A DNA stretch of 55,780 bases from Spongospora subterranea. Lineage: Eukaryota; Endomyxa; Phytomyxea; Plasmodiophorida; Plasmodiophoridae. The notes under the pieces are model-generated. The model was not told where the DNA came from. It ran no database searches and was given only the letters and a program-made list of their open reading frames with translations. Shown here piece by piece: positions 1 through 10,900 of this stretch (position 1 is the first letter of the stretch; the number at the start of each line of letters is the position of its first letter). Position numbers and translations under genes: made by a program. The stretch lies in assembly GCA_900404475.1 (NCBI GenBank), contig OUQQ01000051.1, positions 1 to 55,780 of the forward strand. The letters run 5' to 3'.

Positions 1-147
1 TTATGGCATATGAGGGCACGTCACAAGCGTAACGAGATTATGGCATATGAGGGCACGTCACAAGCGTAACGAGTTATGGCATATGAGGGGCAGGTCACAA
101 GCGTAATGAGGGCACCTCACAAGCGCAACGAGATTATTGCATATGAG
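1..147. repeat. 36-37 bp tandem repeat, about four copies
   Basis: The motif ttatggcatatgagggcacg recurs at 1, 38 and 74, and a shortened copy follows near 100-147. The unit (motif, then tcacaagcgtaacgag) is nearly identical in the first two copies and decays towards the right. The array may run off the left edge of the window. It lies about 130 bp upstream of the first ORF with a signal peptide. I see no coding frame through it. Confidence 0.85.
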
Positions 148-275
148 GGTCCCTCTTAATGGGTGCTTCACACTTGAAGAGTTGGTGTTGATGAGATTAT
201 GGGGTGTCCCAACCGTCCATCCGTCCGGCAACAGTCTTTGGTCATTGACCAATTGATTCTGTGCTATCAGCATTG

Positions 276-629
276 ATGCTTTCGATGTTTCTCTCTATTG
301 TGGCCATCATGGCGCAATTGGTAATTGGGTCTTATGCCGGGTTCCAACTTTCTGATTGTATTCAACAGTTTCAGCTTAACGGGGCGGTGGTAGATCGTGG
401 AATTGTAAACTCTGTATGTTGTCCATCGTCCACGAATAAGGTTTTATCATTTGATCACCTCTCGGTCAAACTCCCAAACGTGGAAACCCAAGGCAATTGT
501 GAACTGGATCAGATAAGCGCCGATAGTAGTGTAGACTTGGTGCAATCGTCTAATAAATCACCGGATCATTCAAAGAGATACTGTGAGACAGAGATACAAA
601 AAAAGGTATATTCATCAAGATACATATAA
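276..629 (+). CDS. Small putative secreted protein, head of a dispersed repeat family
   Basis: The first in-frame ATG (276; another at 285) opens a 117-residue frame. Its first 24 residues look like a signal peptide: a hydrophobic run (MFLSIVAIMAQLVIGSYA) followed by a polar mature part. The mature part has several cysteines (around CIQQF and VCCP) and an acidic, serine-rich tail. No known family is recognised. The stretch from about 410 to 520 is similar in DNA to 1120-1195, so the ORF overlaps the repeat family that continues to the right, and it may be only the first exon of a longer gene. Export is inferred from the N terminus only. Confidence 0.4.
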   Translation: MLSMFLSIVAIMAQLVIGSYAGFQLSDCIQQFQLNGAVVDRGIVNSVCCPSSTNKVLSFDHLSVKLPNVETQGNCELDQISADSSVDLVQSSNKSPDHSKRYCETEIQKKVYSSRYI

Positions 630-639
630 TAGGTTTTGT

Positions 640-1195
640 TTAGTTGAGCGTCATCATCAGGCTATGGAAATACTCGATGCGGTTTCACCACTCAGCCATG
701 ATTTCTCAGTGAACCTGGAAGCAATGAAGGTACTCAGATGTGACAGCCTCAATCGGTTGTTTGAATGATGCTCCTTGTCATTATCAGTCTTTAAAACCAT
801 TCCACCAGATGTTGTGCCAACGGCTCCACGATCTATATGTAAGTTCAGGGAATCAAGTAGAGTAATGAATGGGAAAATCTGATAGACAATTTCGCAATAG
901 GCAAAACCAGATCAGACCGAATCCCCTCCAAATGAGGGTCATCCCAAGGTAATGATAGTGAATGAGTTTGTGGGTCCATTCTAATCAGGATCTGGTATAA
1001 ATTCAGAGGCGCGTTATTCGCATTCCGTTCGAGGAATTCGGGCAAGATGAGGAAGCTCGTCAGTTGGAGGTATTCGACGAATCGTCGCGACAGATTCAGC
1101 AAAACAGGCCGATTTTAGTGAACAATTTTGTGAATTGTCCATAGTCCACAATTTTTTTGTCTTTTGACCACCTCCATTTAGGATCAGGAGCCGGC
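640..1195 (+). pseudogene. Decayed copy of dispersed protein-coding family (copy 1)
   Basis: This block repeats the DNA of 1196-1815: the same order of tatgtaagtt, gggaaaatctgata, aggtaatgat and gatgaggaagctcgtcag blocks at matching spacing. Short coding remnants survive. TESPPNEGHPKVMIVNEFVG pairs with TELPPNQGETKVMIVNGFVG in the next copy, which shows the similarity is at the protein level. In-frame stops follow the first segment (after FVGPF), so it is read as a broken gene rather than an expressed one. The right end merges into the next unit. Confidence 0.5.
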
Positions 1196-1815
1196 TTACT
1201 CTGATCGTCACCATCAGGCTATGGAATTAGAAGCTAACATTTTCCAAATTAGCCAGACATTAGCACAGCCCGATGACTCAAATATTGAGATGGTACCTCA
1301 GCGGTGACTGCTTTAATCGTTTTTTTTATACTGATAAATCATTGTCATCAGCTTTTATATAAACGTCACTGGTTTGCGTGCGAACAGCTCCGCAATCTAT
1401 ATGTAAGTTTAGCCAATCGAATAGAGTGATGAAGGGGAAATCTGATAAACAGTTTCACCATAGGCGACAACAATTGAGACCGAATTGCCACCAAATCAGG
1501 GCGAGACCAAGGTAATGATCGTGAATGGTTTTGTGGGTCATTCTGATGAGTATCTGGTCCGAATTCTGATTTCTGGTCATTGAGTCCAGTACGAGGAAGA
1601 TGGGGAAATTTGTCAGCTGGCGACATTGGTCGAATCGCCGGCGCTGTCAGTACGGGAGGAAGAGCAGAACGATGAAGCTATAATGGCGGTTGAACTTGAC
1701 GAGCAACACTGTAGCCCTTCTCAAGAGTTGCCCTGTTCTCAACCAACATGGGATAAGAAGACTAAGCGATCTAAAAATGGATGTTTCCGATGCATATTTG
1801 GCTGATGATTTTGCC
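1196..1815 (+). pseudogene. Decayed copy of dispersed protein-coding family (copy 2)
   Basis: A frame on the + strand from about 1455 reads through TELPPNQG and SDEYLVRI, then meets a TGA (about 1584) where the intact relative at 18965-19273 has an arginine-type codon. It then continues VQYEEDGEICQLATLVES, an acidic linker, QELPCSQPT, and a basic end KNGCFRCIFG before TGA near 1802. The C-terminal half aligns residue by residue with the minus-strand ORF at 18965-19273 (QELPSPQPT, EWFRSVFG). No ATG-started ORF covers it, so it is easily missed. It is most simply a pseudogene with one internal stop. A splice site removing the stop cannot be excluded. Confidence 0.55.
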
Positions 1816-2258
1816 TCGATCAACGAACCGGCCTGCTGGAAAAATAAATGGCCATACGATAAAGTCAAAAATTATCCTGTTTCTAACAAATGTTCTGCCG
1901 GTACTGGGTCATATTCCCTGCAAATCACTTTGACTACTCGGGGCATTCGATGGTTTTCAAGCGATGATTCAATGTTACAATGGCTTCACGACAAAGCTAT
2001 GATTAGATTGTGGTGATTTGATGACCAACAGAATACGGGGGCCCATATTAGGCAATAACTGACAACCAATTCGTCCAAGAATTCGCTCCCATTTGACACG
2101 TACCGAATCAATGATCAGTTTTTGAACGACAGATCGCCGAAGAACTTTGTATTAGGAAATTATATCCACTTCAACTCGATACTAGTGGTAATCACCACAG
2201 CATTGCGTACTTGGTCATCTCGCTTCCGACAATGGCGTTTAGCTACCCAAATTATGGT
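1816..2258. other. No gene recognised
   Basis: The interval has short overlapping open frames on both strands. None has a convincing domain, splice structure or similarity to the rest of the window. Confidence 0.5.
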
Positions 2259-2748
2259 CGCCTATAGATGCGTGCTTTGTTAATATGTATTTGATACGTA
2301 ATCTGGAAATCATGTGAGAGGGCAAGAATTTCATCCGAATTCTCATTAACCGATCCCCCAACGGGGAGCATACGACTGAGGGCGTCTTGTTCGATTAACT
2401 CTGACTCGAGCATTAACTCCAAAATTGGATCAATGGTATCATGATCGTCATCTTGGGGGAGATTGGGAATTCGAACTTGGTATTCAATTGTTTCATTATT
2501 CTGATCGTCATTAACTTGCTCTGAAACACAAGTTCGTCAGATTATGAACTCGAACTTTTGCCTTGCACAATCCAGCACACGCTTTGCCGTCGAAGCGCTG
2601 TGAGCAATTGCAACCTGTCGCTCCATTTGTTTTAGATCCCGTTCGACTGCGACGAGCAGTATGGACCCGCTTTTCAACTTTATGCTGTCTTTCCACACCA
2701 GATGCAGAGCCCGGAGCGATATAGACCTTCAGGAGAACAGATGCTAAT
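2259..2748 (-). pseudogene. Left arm of large inverted repeat; broken copy of the ORF at 3750-4154
   Basis: The reverse complement of this interval matches 3698-4243 nearly base for base, and about 950 bp separate the arms. The encoded protein is shared (IEYQVRIPNLPQDDDHD, EQDALSRMLPVGGS), but this arm is damaged in two places. After GSK a one-base length difference in the A-rich run (aaaacaaatgg here, aaaaaaatgg in the other arm) shifts the frame. A TGA also stands where the right arm has CGA, just before the NLC/RTC segment. This arm also lacks about 60 bp present near 4130-4200. Confidence 0.7.
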
Positions 2749-3164
2749 GTGGGATGTTGTCCTCTCAATTGCAGCCAAATCATGCGAGGTTGTAGTTGAT
2801 AACGTCCTCTGTCACATCCTAGACGCATGAACCGACTGGAGGTTATGACATGTTTCGTCAGGATCAAGCTCCAAACGCGTCAATATCTTTAGCCCTTTTC
2901 CGGCATTGTTCAGATAGATCACCTTTACCAAGTGCGATTACAGAGGCACCAAAAACAGAGCAAACATTTCCGAAATCCAAAGTAGAATTAATCGCAATAT
3001 AATGTCAGGGCAAAGGACTGGAAAATATGTCTGATTCCAGCGATCACGATCGTCTCCTTGCATCAAATTAGTAATGTGAATGAATATGTAAATAAAACAT
3101 GCATAGGTCGTTGATATCGTCGACGAGTCGCTTTCCAGTACCGCGATACATTTACATAATTGGG

Positions 3165-3452
3165 TCAAAAATGCTGGTACATTGATTGACGTCGCGCCAG
3201 AACTGGGCAGTGGCGATCTTGCGGCGATGGTAAAAGCAAACTCTGCGGCAATTCAAATGAGTCGGCACTGCTACGTTCTTCCTTCTCGTTCATGGTCTCA
3301 CCATTAACACCGACGATAATTGAAGCAGCTCGCAACAATTTGTTTCCCATATCCATCATCGTCAGTTCATATATGCGATTCATGAAAACTGTTCTGATTG
3401 CTGTAGGTGAGGAGGTATTCCAGTTTGGCATTAATTGAAGAACAGTTGCCAA
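3165..3452 (-). CDS. Hypothetical ORF in the spacer of the inverted repeat
   Basis: A 95-residue frame begins MATVLQLMPNWNTSS and ends QSMYQHF. It has ordinary amino-acid composition, with a mixed helix-like middle (RIYELTMMDMGNKLLRAAS) and an acidic-serine stretch. No family is recognised. It sits between the arms on the strand opposite the ORF of the right arm. It may be part of a larger spliced gene, because the minus strand below it (2938-3168) is also open. It is weakly supported. Confidence 0.25.
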   Translation of the reverse strand: MATVLQLMPNWNTSSPTAIRTVFMNRIYELTMMDMGNKLLRAASIIVGVNGETMNEKEERSSADSFELPQSLLLPSPQDRHCPVLARRQSMYQHF

Positions 3453-3749
3453 GCCGGATGGTCAAATAAATCGAATTGTGTTATTTTCTCATGGATCGCA
3501 TTAAAAAATAACTGATTCAAACATTGCGCTCTTCAGTATCAATTCCAGGAAAGACCTTTCCACCAATCTGCGATATAGAAGTAGAGGACCTGATTGAGGC
3601 GGTCCTTGACGATGCATTCATGATCGGATCGGACTCGTAGTTAAATCATTCGAAAACGATGGAGAGCGGCGTCCAATGGACCCACATGCGTTTCCAAATT
3701 AGCATCTGTTCTCCTGAAGGTCTATATCGCTCCGGGCTCTGCATCTGGT

Positions 3750-4154
3750 GTGGAAAGACAGCATAAAGTTGAAAAGCGGGTCCATACTGCTCGTCGCAGT
3801 CGAACGGGATCTAAAAAAATGGAGCGACAGGTTGCAATTGCTCACAGCGCTTCGACGGCAAAGGGTGTGCTGGATTGTACAAGACAAAAGTTCGAATTCA
3901 TAATCCGACGAACTTGTGTTTCAGAGCAAGTTAATGACGATCAGAATAATGAAACAATTGAATACCAAGTTCGAATTCCCAATCTGCCCCAAGATGACGA
4001 TCATGATACCATTGATCCAATTATGGAGTTAATGCTCAAGTCAGAATTAAACGAACAGGACGCCCTCAGTCGTATGCTCCCCGTTGGGGGATCGATTAAT
4101 GAGATTTCGGATGAAATTCTTCTTTCCCTCTCATATCTGTATCACATACAATAA
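3750..4154 (+). CDS. Hypothetical acidic protein, intact copy in right arm of inverted repeat
   Basis: The open frame actually extends upstream of 3750 to about 3645 with no ATG; the first in-frame ATG is at 3819. The visible protein has a basic start (RVHTARRSRTGSKKMERQ), a middle RQKFEFIIRRTC, and a strongly acidic second half (NDDQNNETIEY, LPQDDDHDTIDPIMELM, NEISDEILLSLS). I do not recognise the family. The copy in the left arm has a frameshift and a stop, while this one is intact. That suggests either recent selection or that this is the parent copy. The start is uncertain and an upstream exon is possible. Confidence 0.4.
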   Translation: MERQHKVEKRVHTARRSRTGSKKMERQVAIAHSASTAKGVLDCTRQKFEFIIRRTCVSEQVNDDQNNETIEYQVRIPNLPQDDDHDTIDPIMELMLKSELNEQDALSRMLPVGGSINEISDEILLSLSYLYHIQ

Positions 4155-4243
4155 ATCATTTTTTGAGGGTTTTGATTGAAAAAGCACGTTTTTATTAATT
4201 ATTCTTTCCAGATTACGTATCAAGAAGTACGCATCTATAGGCG

Positions 4244-4989
4244 GGGACTCTGGGAGGATCAAGCGCCAGGGCCAACGACAGGTTCTCAATCGCACAGAAG
4301 GGGATATCCCACACTGAGATGTGGCACAGTAACGCTACACCACCACCCAACTGGCGCTGCGACAACCGGGCGGAGGCATGCCCGCGGCTGGCGTCGCTGA
4401 CTATATATAGCCTGTATGTGGTAACGGAATCTCCTTTACGGGTGAAGTGTTCGCGACACACCCTGACACACCTCACCCCCTCAACACCGGCCTTTATTAC
4501 GTGACGACGCAACGTCACGAGTGTCCCGTAACGTAAACCCAACCCCGTCACGATTGGATGAGTATTCGCTGTCACCCCCCCCGATCGTCGTTAGTCCTTC
4601 TCCGCCCGCCCATTTCCTCACGTTTCGTTCCTACTGTTGAGTACAGTACCCGTATCGTTTGCGACTTGACATGTCAGTGAAGGGGTCACGTTCGGTCAGG
4701 TCAAGCCAGCGTCACAACTGGGGCTCTTGACAGTTGACCCACGGCCTATGGAACAAGACTGCGCCACATCACCGGGGTGTATGTATGTTCGGGGTGGGGG
4801 GTCTTCGCTGTTCCACATTAGCAGCAGCAGTCTGGCGCCAAGTCCCCTGGCTGCCTGTGCCGGCTCGGTCCTTCAGCACAACAACCGCAGAGGGTCCCGT
4901 CTCGGTTAATCATTCCTCCCTAGATTTCCAGCTCGCATAATCAGTTCGGTCCGCTTCTTCATCCAGGAAACCCGTCCGGTTACAATATC
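4244..4989 (+). other. Upstream region of the acetyl-CoA carboxylase gene with a presequence-like ORF
   Basis: No separate gene is established here. On the + strand the frame 4734-4940 encodes a stretch rich in Arg, Ser and Ala and poor in acidic residues. It ends LPVPARSFSTTTAEGP, which resembles a mitochondrial targeting peptide. It could be an alternative first exon for the carboxylase or an accidental frame. A donor-like gttaatc follows at about 4905. Confidence 0.3.
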
Positions 4990-7900
4990 ATGGAGCGCCA
5001 AAAAGTCGCTACTCCCTTATCTTACGCCGAACCTATTCTCAACGTTCTCTTTTTCTCTTAGGTGGCCGATTTCGTCCGCCAATATGGCGGGCAGAGAACC
5101 ATTCAACGCATTCTGATCGCCAGTAACGGCATTGCTGCACTTAAATGCATCCGATCAATGCGACGATTCTCCTACGAGATGTTCGGGTCGGACTCGATTT
5201 TTCACTTCATCGTGATGGCGACACCCGAAGACGTTGCCTCCAATGCCGAATATATCCACATGGCCGACCAGCTCGGTAATCTCAAAATCGTCCTCCGCTT
5301 AAAAACTCACTCTTCTCTTCGATCCTCATAGTCGAAGTTCCCGGCGGGAGCAATAATAATAATTACGCCAATATCCACTTAATTACAAAATTGGCATTAA
5401 CGCATCAAGCTGATGCTGTTTGGGCAGGATGGGTTCGTAATTCTTGGCATTGTTCAACATCGTTCTTGTTTCCAACGTGATTTCCAGGGTCACGCCAGCG
5501 AGAATCCGGAACTATGCGACGCGTTGACGGCGAAATCCATCACCTGGATTGGGCCAACGTCAGCGGCAATGCGGGCGCTTGGAGATAAAGTATCGTCCAT
5601 GCTGATCGCTCAAAGTGCCGGCGTTGCTTGTGTTCCTTGGAGCGGGTAACGTGCTCGTGCTTTCGCTCTACGTTTTTTTCGGGGTCCACTCATGTCCGGA
5701 TCCGATCATGTTTAGGTCGAATCTCGATCCGCAATACGTCAAGGGCTCCAGTATTCACAGCGACATCTATAACAAGGCGTGCGCGTTCTGTGCCGCCGAT
5801 GCCGAACGGTTCGCCGTTGAAATCGGCTTTCCAGTCATGGTGAAAGCGAGCGAAGGAGGTTAGCCCTTAGGCGAACAGCAATGGTTTTGCGCTTTTTTTA
5901 TGGTTCTTCAGGTGGTGGCAAAGGGATTCGTCATTGTAATGCGATCGAAGAGGTTGCTTCCGCTTTTAGAGCGGTTCAGGCCGAGGTATGACGGCAATAT
6001 ATCCCGATGCACTTGACGCGTTGCTGGAGGAGCCGTACTGATGTTGTTTGCTTAGGTTCCCGGTTCACCGATATTCCTGATGCGCATGGTGACCGACGTC
6101 CGCCATCTAGAAGTGCAGCTGCTAGCGGACGAATGGGGGAACGCCATCAGCTTATTTGGGCGGGATTGCTCCATCCAGCGGCGTCACCAGAAAATTATCG
6201 GTATCATTCTTGCTCTGTTGAATTCCAACATTGTTCTTATAAAATCTGTTTTAGAGGAGGGACCTGTCGTTGCCGCGCCAGCATCTCGTTGGGCCGAGAT
6301 TGAAAAATGTGCTGTTCAGTTAGCGAAAACCGTCGGATACGTCGGGGCCGGTTCGTTCATCAGTCCGCGGGTTTTCGGTCACAACTCATCGATACGTTCA
6401 GGAACTGTGGAAATATTGTACGATGAAGTCGCGGACGAATTCGCATTTCTTGAACTCAATCCACGCCTTCAAGTACGTCCCTTTAAATCGCTTGGCTCGC
6501 TGTCGATGTTGATCGTTGTTTCAGGTTGAGCATACCGTAACGGAGTTGATCTCAGGGGTCAACCTCCCGGCCGCACAGCTTCAGGTAAATCTTGTGCCAA
6601 CATTTGTTGTCATTACATGTTCTTACCTCTAATGTTCAGGTGGCGATGGGAATTCCACTTTACCAGGTAATGTTCATCTGCGCGCGATAACGATCTCCGT
6701 GATCTGATGTTTGTTCAGATTGCCGAAATTCGCCATCTCTTCGTAACTGTCGACCCCATCGGTTTGTCTCAGCGTTTAGCATTGCGCGTATTGTTGCAAA
6801 GCTGATCTTCCGTTTGCTGGCAGGTCCGATCGATTTCGAGACCTGCGTCATGGTTCGTCCAGCATGCCATGTTATCGCCTGTCGTATCACAGCCGAAAAT
6901 CCAGAGAAGTATCTGCGCTTTTTTTTGAACGAACGTCAACTTCCTAACATCGTATTCCAGAGGATTTCAGCCAACTTCAGGTAGTTTAGAGGAGCTCAAT
7001 TTCCGCTCCACCTCGCACGTATGGGGCTACTTCTCAATTGGTATTGTATTGCTCGAACGATTTCATTATCGTTTTTTTCATGATCGTCGGCATCAGGGTC
7101 TGGGGGCGGTATTCACGAGTTTGCCGACAGCCAATTCGGGCACCTGTTTTCAGTTGGCAAAACCAGAGAACTGGTAAGCAAAGGCGGATTCCCCCGGTTT
7201 CGCGCGATCTCTGATTCGTTGGTTTTTGGGTACACAGGCAAGATTGCATATGTCGATCGCCTTGAAAGAATTGTATGGATTCGCTCACATCATTTCCCTA
7301 GTTTCTTGTTTTGTTCATTCGTTTTACCCAGATCGGTTCGCGGGGAAATCAATACCACCGTTGAATATCTTCAATCGATTCTCGAGACGAAGGATTTCAA
7401 AGGTGGCTGCCGTCGCCAGCCCCGTGTTGACCCATTTCTCATCATTTCCTGGTACAGAGAACCGAATCCACACACGCTGGCTTGAGACGCAAACCCAAAC
7501 ATCCTCCGTTGTCTCGCGTCCCAACGATAAAATCGCCGGTGAATTTCTTTCGCGTTAAACGGACTCATCTCTGAATCACGTGCGATCGACTAGTTATCCT
7601 GTCAAGTTCATATCTGGGTTGGCACGCTATGGGTCAAGCCAGGCGAGATTTCATCGCCCAAATCCAGCGTGGCCGCCTCATCGATGAAGCCGATGCCGAA
7701 GGGCTGCACAAGCATTCGGTGTCCCTGAACTATTGCAAATTCAAGTATAACGTCATGGTATGTGTCGGTGCAGAACAACCGGTTTCCCAATGTTGATGGC
7801 GTTTTGACAAACAGACCTCATTGACCGGCCCCTCCACGATCGTTCTGAACATTGGCAATTTCACCTATGGACCAGTGGAGGTGCGCGAGTTGGTCAGCAG

Positions 7901-10900
7901 TAAAGTACGATTTTGTCCAAATTGCCAATCGGGAATTGCTGTTTTTACATTGGTTTTCCCCAGGGGCTTCTTCTTTCCTTCGAAGGGCGCACCTACTCCG
8001 TTTATGGTCTTTCAGAAAGACCATTGAGAGGTGAAATTCTTGCTTTTGAACACCGACGAAAACGACATTGTTCACTGATCAACATGATTCGTCAGTGTCA
8101 ATCAATGGACAGACGGTGCTGTTTGATGAAGAAGTCGATATCACTTGTGTTCGAGCGCAAATGTCGGGCAGATTCCTTCGTTATGTGGTTGAAGATCACC
8201 AGCACATCACGAAAGGGCAAACCATCGGGGAAATGGAGGTCATGAAAATGTTCGTGGGTGGTTTGCCGGCGTGGTTTCCACAGAACCCATTTCCGTTTTC
8301 TGAATTGCTCCAGGTACATCCCTTTGCTGATGCCGGCCGACGGCGTTGGCCATCATGTTGCCGTTCCCGCCAGCGGTGTCAACACTGGCGATGTCATCAT
8401 GAACATCACGCTTGATAACCCTGATCTTGCCGGCAAGGTCGGCATCGTTTTGTTTCTCGCTCTACCCAATACTCTAAGGTCAACGCTAATGTTCAGAACA
8501 AACTCACCGATTTCTCCGGATGTTTTCCGATGTCGGATTGTGTTCCATCGCAATCAACGATCGTCGCTCCTAAACAGGTCTGCTACGACCTCGTCCAGTC
8601 CATGATCATTTTCTCATCTGATCTAGGTCCTTCTCAACTGCCTCGATGGGTTCGATGTCAAACTATCCGACATCAGGGCGGCCATCTCGGCCCTGATGCT
8701 GCAGTTACGTGATCCGCTGTTGCCGGTGCGGTCGTTGAACTCGGTATGAACGGTTTCGTCGTCGTCGTCGTCGCCCTTCATCACCTTCACACTGTCCAAA
8801 CAGATTCTCTCGTCATTGCACGGTCGTATGCATGCCGCTACGATGACCCAACTTCAACAATGCGTTCAAAACTACCGAAATCAGTCCCAAAAAAAGCGAT
8901 TTTCGTGAGTCGAACTCCGTTGATTACGTTTTCTCTCTTTCTGATATTCCATTCTCTTTAGGTGGGAGATTGCTCCAGAATTTCCTGCACAGGAACTGCT
9001 GTCGATATTGGATGCGGTCACCGATCCGGACCAGTTCGTGCATTCCGTTGAGATCCGCGTTCTGCTGTCCAGCTATCTCGGCGGAAACACCATGTTCATC
9101 GTTCGCTCGATCGACGAGCTGCTCCAGCGATTTCTAAACGTCGAGGAGCGTTTCGTTTCGGTCGACGCCAGCGAAGCGGTCGTGCAATCGTTGCTCTCGG
9201 TTCTGTCCACCGAGGACGTCGCCCGCCTCGCGATCTCCCACCGATCTCTCAGCGTTCGCTGCTCCCTGATCGCCGCGCTTCTCGAAACCATCGAGTCCGA
9301 GATCTGGCCGCTGATCTCCTACTTCAAGGCAACGCTGGTCCGGCTGGCGAACTGCAACGGAAAGCGCGACATCAGCGTGATAGCACTGGCCGCTCGACGC
9401 TTGCTAACCCAACTTCAGTTGCCGCCGTTATCGGAGCGCGTTCTGGCTGTCCGCGCGCTACTAGAGGCTCGCAGCCCGAATCTGGTCACGCAGGAGGTAC
9501 CGGCCGCCACCCGTAAACCGATCCCTCGTCGCTGGCTAACATCGCGTTCGCAGGACATCACGGATTGCTTGCTGAACATTATCCACAATTGTCAGCCGGC
9601 TGACGAGCTCCGCCGCGCCGCACTGACCATCGTGACCAACCGGCTGCACGCGTCAACGGATCCCTCCATTGTCGACATCGGCAAAGCGTCGATCATGTCG
9701 GTCCACGATGGCCATGTCGTGTTCTGGGCGCCCAATTGGGAGGTTCGTATATATATCGCTCGCCTTTTTTTTCCGCACCGCCCTCAAATGTAGCGCTTTG
9801 TACAGACCTGTTTCCGAGACGTGCCGTCGATTCTGGACCACGCCACCAGCTCGTTGCACCTGTATTTCATGGCGGATGCGTCGTTGCTGTCAGAGGCCGA
9901 TGATACGCTCTCTGCCGCGATCGCGCAGAAGATCGCCAGCGCGTCTCTGCCGTTGGTTCAGATCACGGTCGGGATTATCACACCGTGGTACGTTCCCCGC
10001 CTGTTCACCTATTCTGTTTCGCCCGCGTCTGGTCACGTCGAGGATCGGCTAATTCGTGGACTGGAACCGTCTTTATCGCAATACCTCGGTCGGTTTTCAT
10101 TTTCGTCAACGTAACTTAACATTCCAACGTTCCGATGTAGAGCTCGATCGTCTATCGAATTACACCATCAAAGCGTTGCCAACGACCCATCAATCCGTCA
10201 GAATATTTTCGGTACGTTGCTCGTATTGTTTCGACGATCGTTTTGTGTTGGTGAACGCTGCCCGTTTAGGGTACCGCTCCCGAAGGGCAACGTACCCAGT
10301 CCCGGCTGTTCGCTCGCTGTATATTCCGGCGGTTCTCCGGCCTGGGCACGTCGCGGGACGAGGAACTGCACAAAAACGAGGCAGAAGCGGCCGTCCAGGA
10401 AGCATTGCAAGCCGTCGAGGTCGCCTGTGATCCATCATATCGCAACAATCACGTGTTCCTCAATTTCCTGCTCGAACAAGACCAGAACGAGCAGGCGGCA
10501 ACGCTGTTCTCGCTGTTCGAAAAGTGAGGCTGGCTCCGTTATGCCCTAATTGCATCGTGGTTGTTCTAACCTGTTTCGGCGTCAGGTACGCGACCACTCT
10601 GACACGATGCCGCGTCACGTCTGCCGAAGTTCGTATCCAGATCTCGTACCCCCAATCGTCGAAGACCTGGCGATATATCTGCAATAATCCCACAGGTTCG
10701 TTCAGGAAAAATGCCAATCTCTTTCCGGTAGAACCCGCAAATCAACGATCGTGTGTGTCTAGGTTTGATTCTTGTCGTTGATGCCTATACCGAGGATTCG
10801 TCGTGGCCCCCGAATTACGTCTGGCAGTACACGTCCTATATCGCCACCAAAGGTCGCTGTGTGGATCTCAACATCATATGGCCCCTGATTGATCTCAAAA

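Larger units (their letters stand above)
2259..4243. repeat. Large inverted repeat: arms about 490 and 545 bp, spacer about 950 bp
   Basis: Arm one runs from the block cctatagatgcgtgc (about 2261) to gaacagatgctaat (about 2748). Arm two runs in reverse complement from attagcatctgttc (about 3698) to gtacgcatctatagg (about 4243). The arms differ by scattered substitutions and a few indels. The layout could be an inverted segmental duplication or a fold-back type mobile element. No terminal target-site duplication was identified by eye. Confidence 0.8.

Noticed and set aside
4213..4575. Minus-strand ORF of 120 codons upstream of the carboxylase
   Set aside because: No domain, no splice partner, and it runs into the end of the inverted repeat. 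The composition looks like chance in a G+C-rich promoter region.
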